Origin: a bacterium HR21
GTDB lineage: Bacteria > Bacteroidota > Ignavibacteria > Kapaibacteriales > HRBIN21
DNA length: 64,000 nucleotides
NCBI GenBank assembly: GCA_002898295.1
Contig: BEHX01000007.1
Coordinates: forward strand, 1-64,000
Direction: 5' to 3'
A program made the position numbers and the translations under genes. Positions within the stretch are counted from its first letter, which is position 1; the number at the start of each line of letters is the position of its first letter. A model generated the notes under the pieces. It searched no databases. It worked only from the letters and a program-made list of their open reading frames with translations, and was not told where the DNA came from. Positions 51,212 through 59,867 of this stretch are shown piece by piece.

Positions 51212-52480
51212 ATGGAGGTACAGGTAGGCAAAGCAGAGGTAGAGCGTCTCTTGCAGGCGCTGCAGCAGTATTGCGGGCTAACCGACGGGAGAGCGTTGGC
51301 GCGGCGGCTTGGGGTGCCGTTGGGAGAGCTTCAGCGCTGGCGTCGCTCGGGAGTGGTGCCGCTGGGACAGCTCGTTGCCCGCTGCCCGGAGCTGCCGTGG
51401 CAGCACATGCTCGGGGAAGAACTTCTCCGCCTGCTGGTGCCACGGGTTCTGCCGCCGGGATGGCGTCCGACTCCGGAGCTCCCCGAGGAAGATGCCCCAG
51501 TCCCGCCCATCCGAACTTCAGCGGCACTGACCGATACGGAGCGGGTGCAGTTGCTCGAATGGATGCTCTGGGCACGGGAGTTCGACTGGACGCTCATCCG
51601 CCTCTACCGCCAAGGACGCGCCGTGGGCAGTGTCTTTGCCCAACTCGGCAACGAGGCAGTGGCTGTCGGGACTGCCTTCGCACTGCGCCCGACCGATGCG
51701 GTCTTCCCCATGCATCGAGACTTGGGGGTCCACTTCGTGCGGGGACAGGACCTCCATGCACTCCTGGCAACCCATCTGGCGCGGGAAGGGAGCCTCACCC
51801 GCGGGACGGATGGGACAGTGCACTACGCCGATCCCGCACGGCGCATCTTCGGGAACATTTCCCACCTGGGGGCAATGCTCCCGGTTGCTGTGGGCTACGC
51901 CCTGGCAGCCCGCCTGAAAGGAGAGGATACGGTCGTGCTCACGTTCATCGGCGATGGAGGGGCGCAAACAGGGGAGTTCCACGAGGCGGTCAACTTCGCT
52001 GCTGTCCACAAGCTGCCAGTGGTTATCGTCATCGAGAACAACCAGTATGCGTATTCGACCCCGAATCGGCTCCAGTACGCCTGCACGTTCCAGGCAGACA
52101 GAGCCATTGGATACGGCTGTTTTGGTGAGGTCGTCGATGGCACAGACGTCGAGCTGGTCTACGATGCGTGCCGCCGGGCTGTGGAGCGTGCCCGCCGAGG
52201 GGAAGGTCCCACCCTGCTGGAGACCCTGACTTTCCGCCAGCGTGGGCATGCCGAGCACGATGACGCGTCCTACGTCCCGGAGGCAATTCGCCGGTACTGG
52301 GCTGCACGCGATCCTGTAGACCGCTACAGTGCCTTTCTGCTCGAACGTGGACTTCTGAGCCCAGCGCAGCTGGAGGAGCTGCGCGAGCAAATTCGGCAAC
52401 GGCTCAAGCAGGCGCTCGACGAGGTTCTCCAGCGTCCCTTCCCTGCTCCTGAGGAAGCCTTCCGAGGCGTCTTCCTCTGA
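51212..52480 (+). CDS. Thiamine-dependent 2-oxoacid dehydrogenase E1 alpha subunit with repressor-like N-terminal domain
   Basis: 422 residues. From about 100 on it is an E1-alpha: GNEAVAVGTAFAL, DAVFPMHRDLGVHFVRGQD, TDGTVHYADPARRIFGNIS, the thiamine motif GDGGAQTGEFHEAVNFAA...ENNQYAYST, and RGHAEHDDASYVPE. Such subunits act in pyruvate, branched-chain or acetoin dehydrogenase complexes; no E1-beta is adjacent. Residues about 9-70 (GLTDGRALARRLGVPLGELQRWRRSGVVPLGQLV) look like a helix-turn-helix of the phage CI repressor type, unusual for this family. ATG at 51212 follows GAGGG closely. A terminator overlaps the 3' end. Confidence 0.85.
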   Translation: MEVQVGKAEVERLLQALQQYCGLTDGRALARRLGVPLGELQRWRRSGVVPLGQLVARCPELPWQHMLGEELLRLLVPRVLPPGWRPTPELPEEDAPVPPIRTSAALTDTERVQLLEWMLWAREFDWTLIRLYRQGRAVGSVFAQLGNEAVAVGTAFALRPTDAVFPMHRDLGVHFVRGQDLHALLATHLAREGSLTRGTDGTVHYADPARRIFGNISHLGAMLPVAVGYALAARLKGEDTVVLTFIGDGGAQTGEFHEAVNFAAVHKLPVVIVIENNQYAYSTPNRLQYACTFQADRAIGYGCFGEVVDGTDVELVYDACRRAVERARRGEGPTLLETLTFRQRGHAEHDDASYVPEAIRRYWAARDPVDRYSAFLLERGLLSPAQLEELREQIRQRLKQALDEVLQRPFPAPEEAFRGVFL

Positions 52481-52509
52481 GGCATAAGGGCGGAGCGGAA
52501 GGCTTTTTT
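52457..52509 (+). terminator. Rho-independent terminator overlapping the end of the E1-alpha gene
   Basis: GCCTTCCG (52457-52464, inside the coding region) pairs with CGGAAGGC (52496-52503), followed by TTTTTT at 52504-52509. The loop is 31 bases and contains the stop codon. Confidence 0.65.
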
Positions 52510-52568
52510 GTAGCTTCGCGCCAGTGCGCGGAATCCAAATCTGTCTCACCTGCAGTGGGAAAGCGCTG

Positions 52569-53684
52569 ATGGCAGAAGAGCAGCACTATAGCCCAGGGCT
52601 GGAAGGGGTGATTGCTGCACAGACGCGGATTTCCTTCCTGGACTTGGAGCGCGAAGAGATTGTCGTCCGAGGCTACAATTTGCTCGAACTCATCCAGCGG
52701 GCGAGCTACGTTGAGGTCGTTGGACTCCTTTTAGAGGAACGTCTGCCCGATGCACACCGTCGCCAGGTGCTGGAGACACAGATGGTGACGGCGGCAGTCC
52801 CGGAGCTTGTCTTCCATATCGTGGCACAGCTGCCGGCGAGCATGCATGCAATGGATCGGCTGCGGACGGCGGTGTCGGCGCTGGCAGCGGCTGATCCCGA
52901 TGCCAATACAGCTGACCCGGACGCCGAGCAGGCGAAAGCTCCGCGCCTGATCGGGCAGATTGCCCAGATTGTGGCAAATCTGACACGCCTGACCCAGGGG
53001 GAGAAGCCGCTCCACTTCGAGCAAGGACGCAGCTTTGCGGAGAACTTCCTGCGTACCCTCGTTGCCCGCGAGGTCACACCGGCGGAGGTCCGTGCCTTCG
53101 AACAGAGCTTGATTGCCTACAGTGAGCACGAACTGCCGAATTCCACCTTTGCTGCTCGCGTTGTTGCCTCCACGCTCGCTGATGCCTACGGAGCACTGAC
53201 CGCTGCCGTTGCGTCCCTGAAGGGACCCCTCCACGGCGGGGCAAACGAAGCGGTCATGGAAATGCTCCTGGAGGCACAGACCGCCGAAGGGTTAGAGGCA
53301 CTCATCCGGCAGAAGCTGGCACGCAAGGAACGCATTATGGGCTTCGGGCACCGCGTGTACATGCGCCGTATGGACCCGCGCGCGGCGATGCTCAAGGAGA
53401 CCCTGCGGGAGCTCATCGGAGCAAAGGGTACTGGCTCAGAGCTGCTCGCCATGTGCCAGCGGGGTGAGGACATCATGCGGGAAGAGAAGGGGCTTTACCC
53501 GAACCTGGATTACTACGCTGCGCCGGTCTACTACCTGCTTGGCATCCCGATAGAGCTCTACACCCCGATTTTCTTCGCTGCCCGCAGTGCTGGACTGCTG
53601 GCGCATATCATTGAGCAACACCGCGAAAACCGCCTCTATCGCCCGCGGGTGCTCTACCGTGGTCCTCGGGGCTTGAAGCTCTAA
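52569..53684 (+). CDS. prpC: 2-Methylcitrate synthase / citrate synthase
   Basis: 371 residues. It condenses propionyl-CoA with oxaloacetate. Citrate-synthase catalytic residues are seen: His in HELPNSTFAARVVAST, His in GPLHGGANEAVMEML, His in MGFGHRVYMRRMDPRA and Asp in YPNLDYYAAPVYYLLGIP. The ATG at 52569 (MAEEQHYS) has GGGAAAG upstream; an earlier start would add 15 residues. The methylcitrate assignment rests on the adjoining prpD and prpB; use as a general citrate synthase is possible. Confidence 0.92.
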   Translation: MAEEQHYSPGLEGVIAAQTRISFLDLEREEIVVRGYNLLELIQRASYVEVVGLLLEERLPDAHRRQVLETQMVTAAVPELVFHIVAQLPASMHAMDRLRTAVSALAAADPDANTADPDAEQAKAPRLIGQIAQIVANLTRLTQGEKPLHFEQGRSFAENFLRTLVAREVTPAEVRAFEQSLIAYSEHELPNSTFAARVVASTLADAYGALTAAVASLKGPLHGGANEAVMEMLLEAQTAEGLEALIRQKLARKERIMGFGHRVYMRRMDPRAAMLKETLRELIGAKGTGSELLAMCQRGEDIMREEKGLYPNLDYYAAPVYYLLGIPIELYTPIFFAARSAGLLAHIIEQHRENRLYRPRVLYRGPRGLKL

Positions 53685-53696
53685 GAGAGGGAGACG

Positions 53697-55124
53697 ATGG
53701 CGTACGACGCTGTTCTGGAGGAAATTGCCACCTACGTGGTGAGCACGCCAATTCAGAGCGCGGAGGCGTACCAGACGGCGCGCATTGCCTTGATGGATTC
53801 GCTATCCTGCGCTTTGCTGGCGTTGCAGAAACCCGAGTGTACGAAGCTCATCGGTCCGATTGTGCCCGGGACGTATGTCCCCGATGGGGTTCGGGTGCCG
53901 GGTACGCTGCACGTCCTCGATCCGGTCCAGGGTGCCTTCGCCCTGACTGCCCTGATTCGATGGCTGGACTACAATGACACATGGCTGGCGCGGGAGTGGG
54001 GGCATCCATCGGACAATTTCGGGGCGATTTTGGCGGTGGCGGACTTCGTCAGCCAGCGTCGGCGGCGCCGAGGAGAGGAACCGTACCGCCTCCAGCAGGT
54101 GCTGACAGCGGCTATCAAAGCGTATGAGATCCAGGGTGTGCTTGCCCTTGGGGTGAGCCTCAATCGGCACGGATTCGACCACGTGCACTTCGTCAAGGTA
54201 GCTTCTGCCGCTGTTGCCGCCTGGCTCCTCGGAGGGGGACGGGAGGAGGTGCTCAGTGCCCTCTCCAACGCTTTCCTCGATGGGGTCGCGCTGCGGACCT
54301 ACCGGCATTTCCCCAACACGGGACCGCGTAAATCCTGGGCAGCGGCCGATGCGGCAAGCCGCGCTGTGCGCTTAGCGTTGTTTGCCTGGATGGGTGAGCC
54401 AGGGTATCCGACTGCCTTGACAGCGCCGACATGGGGCTTTGAGCAGGTGGTCTTGAAAGGTGAGCCAGTCCGCCTGGAGCGCCCGCTGGGAAGCTACGTC
54501 ATGGAGCATGTGCTCTTCAAGGTCGCCTATCCTGCGGAGTTCCACGGGCAGACGGCGGTTGAGGCAGCATTGCGTCTGCACCCGCTCGTCCGCGAGCGGC
54601 TCGCCGAGATTGAGCGTATCGTCATTGAGACACAGGAGTCTGCCATTCGCATCATTGACAAACCCGGTCCGTTTCGCAATCCAGCGGATCGGGACCACTC
54701 GCTGCAGTACATGACGGCAGTGGCGCTCCTGTACGGTGAGCTGACCTACGCTCACTACGAGGAGCCGATCGCCTCTGACCCGCGGATCCCGGAGCTGATT
54801 GCCCGCATGGAGGTTCGGGAAAACCCTGACTTCAGCCGGGATTATCTCGACCCGGAGAAGCGCTCGATTGCTAACGCGGTGCAAGTGTTCTTCCGCGATG
54901 GGACGGCAAGTGAGCGTGTGCTGGTGGAGTATCCTCTCGGGCATCGCCGGCGGCGGGCGGAGGCACTGCCGCTGCTGCAGGAGAAGTTCCGGGCAGCTCT
55001 CCAGGCAGTGTATCCGGAGCGGCAGGCAGAGCAGCTCTTCCACCTGGTGGTAGAAGCACCGGAGCTGCCGGAGCTGCCGGTGGATCGTTTCATGGCGGCG
55101 TTCGTCCATCCGGCAGGGATATGA
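53697..55124 (+). CDS. prpD: 2-Methylcitrate dehydratase (MmgE/PrpD family)
   Basis: 475 residues. It dehydrates 2-methylcitrate to 2-methylaconitate without an iron-sulfur cluster. Family motifs are [90 protein letters not shown], and [21 protein letters not shown]. It lies 12 bases after prpC and 1 base before prpB, so prpC-prpD-prpB form an operon. AcnA at 33646 could do the following hydration. Confidence 0.95.
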   Translation: MAYDAVLEEIATYVVSTPIQSAEAYQTARIALMDSLSCALLALQKPECTKLIGPIVPGTYVPDGVRVPGTLHVLDPVQGAFALTALIRWLDYNDTWLAREWGHPSDNFGAILAVADFVSQRRRRRGEEPYRLQQVLTAAIKAYEIQGVLALGVSLNRHGFDHVHFVKVASAAVAAWLLGGGREEVLSALSNAFLDGVALRTYRHFPNTGPRKSWAAADAASRAVRLALFAWMGEPGYPTALTAPTWGFEQVVLKGEPVRLERPLGSYVMEHVLFKVAYPAEFHGQTAVEAALRLHPLVRERLAEIERIVIETQESAIRIIDKPGPFRNPADRDHSLQYMTAVALLYGELTYAHYEEPIASDPRIPELIARMEVRENPDFSRDYLDPEKRSIANAVQVFFRDGTASERVLVEYPLGHRRRRAEALPLLQEKFRAALQAVYPERQAEQLFHLVVEAPELPELPVDRFMAAFVHPAGI

Positions 55125-55125
55125 C

Positions 55126-56043
55126 ATGGGATGGCTTCTCCAGTCCTTCCCCACGCAAGCTGAGCTGGCGGAGCGTTTCCGGCAGCGTGTGCACCAGGGA
55201 CGGCTCATCCTGGTGGGGGCTCACGATCCGCTGGCAGGGCTTCTGGCGCGAAAAGCAGGTTTCGATGCGCTGTATCTGTCCGGGGCTGCCTTTTCTGCCA
55301 GCATGGGGCTGCCTGACGTCGGGGTGCTGACCCTTGAAGAGGTTGTTGCTCGGGCTCGTGCCCTGGTCCGAGCGACCGGACTCCCGGTGCTGGTGGATGC
55401 CGATACCGGCTTCGGGGAGCTCTTCAACGTCGTACGTCTCGGGCGGGAGCTGGTCGAGGCAGGGGTAGCTGCCGTGCAGCTGGAAGACCAAGAAATGCCG
55501 AAGCGTTGCGGGCACCTTTCGGGCAAGCGCCTGGTGCCTCCTGCGGTGATGGTGCAGAAGGTTCGGGCACTCAAGCAGTGTTTCCCGAGCCTGGTCCTTG
55601 TGGCGCGCACCGATGCGCGTGAGAGCGAAGGGGTTGACGGAGTCATTGCCCGGGCACGGCTCTATGTGGAGGCTGGTGCCGATATCATCTTCCCCGAAGC
55701 TCTCCAGAGCCGGGAGGAATTCCAGCAGGTGCGACATGCACTTCCTGTCCCGCTCCTGGCAAATCTGACAGAATTTGGCAAGACACCCCCGCTGAGCGCT
55801 GATGACCTCTTCACCCTCGGCTATGAGATCGTCCTCTTCCCGGTCTCAGCGCTCCGGGTTGCGGCAAAGGCGATGGAAGAGTTCTATGCCCATCTCCGGC
55901 AGCAGGGGTCGACTCGGGAGTACCTCGGGCGGATGCAAACGCGGGCAGAGCTGTATGAGCTGATTGGCTACGCTGCGTATGAGGAATTCGACCATCTGCT
56001 TGCTCGCTCCTCAGGCGAGCAGCTGGTAGGGCACAGTGAATAG
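55126..56043 (+). CDS. prpB: 2-Methylisocitrate lyase
   Basis: 305 residues, isocitrate-lyase superfamily. It splits 2-methylisocitrate to pyruvate and succinate, ending the methylcitrate cycle. The catalytic loop is EMPKRCGHLSGKRL (Cys). Metal-binding residues lie in VLVDADTGFGE and VQLEDQE. AFSASMGLPDVGVLTLEEVVARA and ARTDARESEGVDGVIARARLY are typical. It starts one base after the prpD stop. No propionyl-CoA synthetase gene is in the window, so propionyl-CoA probably comes from amino acids or fatty acids. Confidence 0.95.
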   Translation: MGWLLQSFPTQAELAERFRQRVHQGRLILVGAHDPLAGLLARKAGFDALYLSGAAFSASMGLPDVGVLTLEEVVARARALVRATGLPVLVDADTGFGELFNVVRLGRELVEAGVAAVQLEDQEMPKRCGHLSGKRLVPPAVMVQKVRALKQCFPSLVLVARTDARESEGVDGVIARARLYVEAGADIIFPEALQSREEFQQVRHALPVPLLANLTEFGKTPPLSADDLFTLGYEIVLFPVSALRVAAKAMEEFYAHLRQQGSTREYLGRMQTRAELYELIGYAAYEEFDHLLARSSGEQLVGHSE

Positions 56044-56053
56044 CAGGTTTCGT

Positions 56054-56061
56054 TACTTTTG
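56054..56061 (+). promoter_or_regulatory. TAnnTTTG promoter element of the BNR protein gene
   Basis: TACTTTTG, 26 bases before the ATG at 56088, separating this gene from the prp operon. Confidence 0.5.
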
Positions 56062-56087
56062 TACGCCGTCGATGGAAGATCGCAGGG

Positions 56088-57431
56088 ATGTGGTGGCGTA
56101 GGTGGCTTGTGTGGTGGGCAAGTAGCGTTGCGCTCGGGGCGCAGACGTGGTATCCGGTTGAGGGTGTTGAGCCGTTCGTGCACCGCATTCTCTGTCCACC
56201 GGAGATGCCGCAGATGGTGGTGGTTTGTGCCGATTCGGTGCCTCCGGTTGCCGAAATCTGGCGCAGCAACATTCGCTTTTTCGGTGGTAACGGCTTTCGG
56301 ATCAGCACCGATAGTGGGAAGAGCTTCAGCGAGCCGCGTCTGACGGGATTCTCGGTTCGGGACATTCTGATACTGCCTGAGGCTCCGCAGACGTGGCTGG
56401 CCGCCGTCATTGGGGATGTGACCGGCGGCGTTGTGCTGTCTCAGGACGGGGGACGGTCGTGGCTGTGGACGGAAAGCCCGCGATGCCCGGCACACGTGGT
56501 GCGACTGCAATTGCAGCGAGGAACGGAGCCGGTCTTCTACGCCGCGGTGGTGAACACCAATCAGGGCTTCCGTGTCTCCCGCGATACGTTCGCTACCTGC
56601 CAGGGCGATTTGTCCTTCCCCGTGCAGAGCCGGGACATTGCCGTTCGGGAGACAACACTCTACCTGGCAGCTGATGGCTATCTGGCTGGCGGTGTCTGGC
56701 GTTCGACCGATCGAGGGCAGACATGGGTCAAGGACTCGCTCGGATTGGGTGCTCTGCGCGTGTGGTGTGTAGTGCCCTCGCGTCACCAGCCGAATGTGAT
56801 ACTGTGCGGAGCAGACTCGCTCCTATCGGAGACACAGAGTGTTGGACGCGGCATCTACCGCTCGGAAGATGGTGGCAAGACGTGGCGGCTGGTCGGAGCA
56901 CCGGGCGTCCGCATTACGGCACTTGCCGAGCACCCGTACGATCCCCGCTACTGGGTAGCGGCTGGGGATACCACCGGGGTTTGGGTCAGCGGCTCTTACG
57001 GTGATGCCTGGGAACGGCACTCTGAGGGGCTGCCGACCGGGATTCCGGTGCGTACGGTTGCATTGCCGGCGTGGGATACCCGAGAAGGGGTTATTGCCTT
57101 TGCGGGACTCAGTGGGGGTGGGCTGTACCGTTCGCGCCCGATTGTGACTACCGTCCGTGGCCACCATCGCTCCGTGGTGGGGCTCAGCGTAGAGGTACGC
57201 GCCCGGGATGAGCTTGCCATCCGCTATTCGCTGCCCGAAGGGAGCTCGCTCTACTGGGAACTGCGCGATGTCCTCGGGAGAGTGGTAGCGCAGCGCTCAC
57301 TAGGGTGGCAGGGGGCCGGAGAACACGTGTTCCGGTGGGTCTTGCCCGAGCCGCTGCCTGCGGGCTGGTACGCTCTGCGCCTCTCGGCAAACTCAGGGCA
57401 GCGCTCGGTTGCTGTGCTCCTCGTGCCGTGA
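56088..57431 (+). CDS. Secreted BNR-repeat protein with T9SS-like C-terminal domain
   Basis: 447 residues. A signal peptide (WRRWLVWWASSVALGAQ) is followed by Asp-box-like repeats: NGFRISTDSGKSFSEP, GVVLSQDGGRSWLWT, GVWRSTDRGQTWVKD and GIYRSEDGGKTWRLV, as in photosystem-stability-factor- or sialidase-type propellers. The last 75 residues (ELAIRYSLPEGSSLYWELRDVLGRVVAQ, PLPAGWYALRL) fit a T9SS type A sorting domain. It probably sits on the surface or is released. No enzyme activity is evident. Its own promoter element separates it from the prp operon. Confidence 0.85.
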   Translation: MWWRRWLVWWASSVALGAQTWYPVEGVEPFVHRILCPPEMPQMVVVCADSVPPVAEIWRSNIRFFGGNGFRISTDSGKSFSEPRLTGFSVRDILILPEAPQTWLAAVIGDVTGGVVLSQDGGRSWLWTESPRCPAHVVRLQLQRGTEPVFYAAVVNTNQGFRVSRDTFATCQGDLSFPVQSRDIAVRETTLYLAADGYLAGGVWRSTDRGQTWVKDSLGLGALRVWCVVPSRHQPNVILCGADSLLSETQSVGRGIYRSEDGGKTWRLVGAPGVRITALAEHPYDPRYWVAAGDTTGVWVSGSYGDAWERHSEGLPTGIPVRTVALPAWDTREGVIAFAGLSGGGLYRSRPIVTTVRGHHRSVVGLSVEVRARDELAIRYSLPEGSSLYWELRDVLGRVVAQRSLGWQGAGEHVFRWVLPEPLPAGWYALRLSANSGQRSVAVLLVP

Positions 57432-57487
57432 GAGAGCAGGAGCCCCGCTCGGTGCGGGACCCCTCAGGGTATGTACCATAAGCCTCG

Positions 57488-58180
57488 ATGGGGTCAGCCA
57501 TGACGATGCCACAGGTACCGCCGGAACGGCCGATGCAGCCAGTGGAGTCCGTGCCTGATGTCCTCGAGTTCGGGGACCTTCTCGGTTACGCCTTCCGCTG
57601 GGGATTTGGGCAGTACTTCAATATCCTGCTGATGCTCCTGCTCTGGGTCCTGACCATCTGGATTCCTTACGTCAACATCGGGACCACGATCGCCGTCACG
57701 ACGGGCGCTCCGATCCTCTTGAGCCGCCAGCAACGCATTAGCCCAACCTTCATCTTCAACCGGGAGTACCGCACAGTGATGGCGGACTGGCTGCTCCTGC
57801 TGGGATTGATGGTGGGGGCGGTGCTGTTCGCGCTGGTCTTTGTCCTGGTTCCGGCGCTGGTGCTCTCGTTTGGGTGGTTGTTAGCACCTCTGCTCCTGGT
57901 TGATCGTGGCATGGGCGTGCTGGAATCGCTCCGCCGGAGCTGGCAAGCAACGCTGGGGGAGAAGTGGACGCTTTTCTTCGGGCTGCTCGCCGTGTATTTC
58001 CTCTACCTCCTCCCAGCGGGGCTGATTTTGTGGCTGCTGTGGATTGTGCTGCCAAAAGGGGAGAGCACGACTACGGTCATCATGAGGCTCTACACCCTCC
58101 TGGCGTACGCCGGTTTGGCAGCTGTGGACATGGGCTTTACGGGCTACGTGTACGCCGTGCTCGGTAAGCGCGTCAGCTGA
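57488..58180 (+). CDS. Uncharacterised multi-pass membrane protein
   Basis: 230 residues. A Pro-rich cytoplasmic start (PQVPPERPMQPVESVPD) leads to several hydrophobic helices: YFNILLMLLLWVLTIWIP, LLLLGLMVGAVLFALVFVLVPALVLSFGWLLAPLLLV, FFGLLAVYFLYLLPAGLILWLLWIV and LLAYAGLAAVDMGFTGYVYAVL. The string VDRGMGVLESLRRSWQATLG is typical of small DUF975-like membrane proteins of unknown role. The start is uncertain; M5 at 57500 is an alternative. It is followed by a strong terminator. Confidence 0.75.
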   Translation: MGSAMTMPQVPPERPMQPVESVPDVLEFGDLLGYAFRWGFGQYFNILLMLLLWVLTIWIPYVNIGTTIAVTTGAPILLSRQQRISPTFIFNREYRTVMADWLLLLGLMVGAVLFALVFVLVPALVLSFGWLLAPLLLVDRGMGVLESLRRSWQATLGEKWTLFFGLLAVYFLYLLPAGLILWLLWIVLPKGESTTTVIMRLYTLLAYAGLAAVDMGFTGYVYAVLGKRVS

Positions 58181-58197
58181 GTGTGTTGTTCTCGGGT

Positions 58198-58244
58198 CCT
58201 CCTCGGTGGGGCAGGAGAGACTGCCCCTGGGGAGGGCTTTTTTT
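58198..58244 (+). terminator. Rho-independent terminator before glgA
   Basis: An inner 7-base stem (GGGGCAG with CTGCCCC, loop GAGAGA) stands on an outer 5-base stem (CCTCC with GGAGG), followed by seven T at 58238-58244. Confidence 0.85.
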
Positions 58245-58246
58245 GC

Positions 58247-58254
58247 TAATTTTG
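58247..58254 (+). promoter_or_regulatory. TAnnTTTG promoter element of glgA
   Basis: TAATTTTG, 50 bases before the glgA ATG, directly after the terminator of the previous gene. Confidence 0.5.
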
Positions 58255-58304
58255 TAGCGCATTCTGAGGTGCCTCGCGCACGGAACTAGTGAAGGCGTAA
58301 CCGA

Positions 58305-59816
58305 ATGGCACGACCGCTCAACGTTCTTTTCGTAGCTGCTGAGGTTTACCCGTTTGCGAAGACAGGGGGGCTTGCTGACGTTGCCTATGGTCTGGTAATG
58401 GCACTGCGGGAGCTCGGGGTAGATATCCGTGTCATGCTCCCGCGCTACGGCTGCGTGAGCGAGCGGAAAAATCACATTCACGAGATTCGCCGCTTGCGGT
58501 TGCTGGAAATCCCCCTTGCCGGACGGCTGGAGCCAGCTTCGATCAAGTCTTCGATGTTGCAGAATCCCCGGGTCCGCGCGCAAGTGTACGTGACTACGAA
58601 CCACACGTACTTCGGCGGGCGCAAAGGGCTCTATGCCGATCCGCAGACGGGGAAGCCGTACGAGGACAACGACGAGCGCTTCCTCTTCTTCTGCCGGTCG
58701 GTGGTCGAGATGTGCCACTTCCTGCGCTGGTTTCCGGACGTCATCCACTACAACGACTGGCAGACCGGGATGATCGGGGCATACGTGCGGCTGCTCTACC
58801 CGGCGGAATTCCGTCGGACGCGGTTGCTCTACACCCTCCACTCGCTCGCCGAGCAGGGCATTTTCCCGCCAGGGACGTTTGCCAAAACGGGCTTGCCGGA
58901 GACAGCGGCAGAGCACGTCTTCCACCGCGGGATGGTCAACTTCGTCAAAGCAGGTATTGAGTTTGCTGATTTCGTCACGACGGTCAGTCCGAGCTACGCG
59001 GAGGAAATTCTCTCCGGTGTGGTGGACTCCGGTGGACTCGACGAAGTCCTGCGTCGCCGTCACCCGGAGAGTTTCCTGGGCATTCTCAACGGGGTGGATT
59101 CCACGGTGTGGAATCCGCTGACAGATCCCTACTTGCACCACCACTACGACGCCGAGACAGTCTGGGACGTCAAGCCGCTCAACAAGCGGCAGCTGCTGGA
59201 GCGTTTTGAGTTGCGCTACGACCCGAAAATCCCGGTCATCGGCATGATTACGCGTCTGCATCCGGTCAAGGGCATCGAGCTCTTCCTGGAGGCGGCGCCG
59301 GTGCTTCTGGCGCGGCGCGATCTGCAGCTGATTGTGCTCGGTGATGGAGTGCCCGAGTATCGCTCGGCACTCCAGAAACTGCAGCGGCAGTTCTCCCGCC
59401 GCTTTGGTCTGCATATCGGCTTCGATGAGGCACTGGCTCACCTGATTGAAGCCGGCAGCGATATGTTCCTGATGCCCTCGCTGCAGGAGCCTTGTGGGCA
59501 GAACCAGATGTACTCGATGCTCTACGGGACGGTCCCCATCGTGCGGGCAACCGGTGGGCTGCGTGATACGGTACAGGACTTCAATCCGGAGACGGGGCAG
59601 GGGACGGGGATTGTGTTCCAGGAGCCGACCGCGGAAGCATTGCTGGCTGCTGTTGAACGGGCACTGCAGCTGTACCGACAGCCGGAGCTGTGGCGCAGAC
59701 TGGTTGCCAATGGTATGGCGCAGGATTTCTCCTGGCGCCAAGCTGCCCAGCAGTATGTCGAGCTCTACCGGACGCTGGTCAAGGGAAAGGAGGTTCCCGC
59801 GCGGGCAGCGTTGTGA
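58305..59816 (+). CDS. glgA: Glycogen/starch synthase
   Basis: 503 residues, GT5 family. It extends alpha-1,4-glucan chains from ADP-glucose (or UDP-glucose). Signatures: VAAEVYPFAKTGGLADVAYGL with the nucleotide-sugar loop at Lys19, DVIHYNDWQTGMIGAYV, LYTLHSLAEQGIFPP, GILNGVDSTVWNPLTD, IGMITRLHPVKGIEL, and the C-terminal SLQEPCGQNQMYSMLYGTVPIVRATGGLRDTVQDF. No other glycogen gene is adjacent. It has its own promoter element and a terminator before it. Confidence 0.95.
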   Translation: MARPLNVLFVAAEVYPFAKTGGLADVAYGLVMALRELGVDIRVMLPRYGCVSERKNHIHEIRRLRLLEIPLAGRLEPASIKSSMLQNPRVRAQVYVTTNHTYFGGRKGLYADPQTGKPYEDNDERFLFFCRSVVEMCHFLRWFPDVIHYNDWQTGMIGAYVRLLYPAEFRRTRLLYTLHSLAEQGIFPPGTFAKTGLPETAAEHVFHRGMVNFVKAGIEFADFVTTVSPSYAEEILSGVVDSGGLDEVLRRRHPESFLGILNGVDSTVWNPLTDPYLHHHYDAETVWDVKPLNKRQLLERFELRYDPKIPVIGMITRLHPVKGIELFLEAAPVLLARRDLQLIVLGDGVPEYRSALQKLQRQFSRRFGLHIGFDEALAHLIEAGSDMFLMPSLQEPCGQNQMYSMLYGTVPIVRATGGLRDTVQDFNPETGQGTGIVFQEPTAEALLAAVERALQLYRQPELWRRLVANGMAQDFSWRQAAQQYVELYRTLVKGKEVPARAAL

Positions 59817-59867
59817 GCGAATTTCCCGGGGCAGACGTCCTGATGCGCTGTGCTTGAAAGGGGAACG

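Noticed and set aside
57440-57470. Hairpin CCCGC-TCGGT-GCGGG after the BNR gene as a terminator
   Set aside because: The stem is only five bases and has no T-tract, so it is too weak to list.
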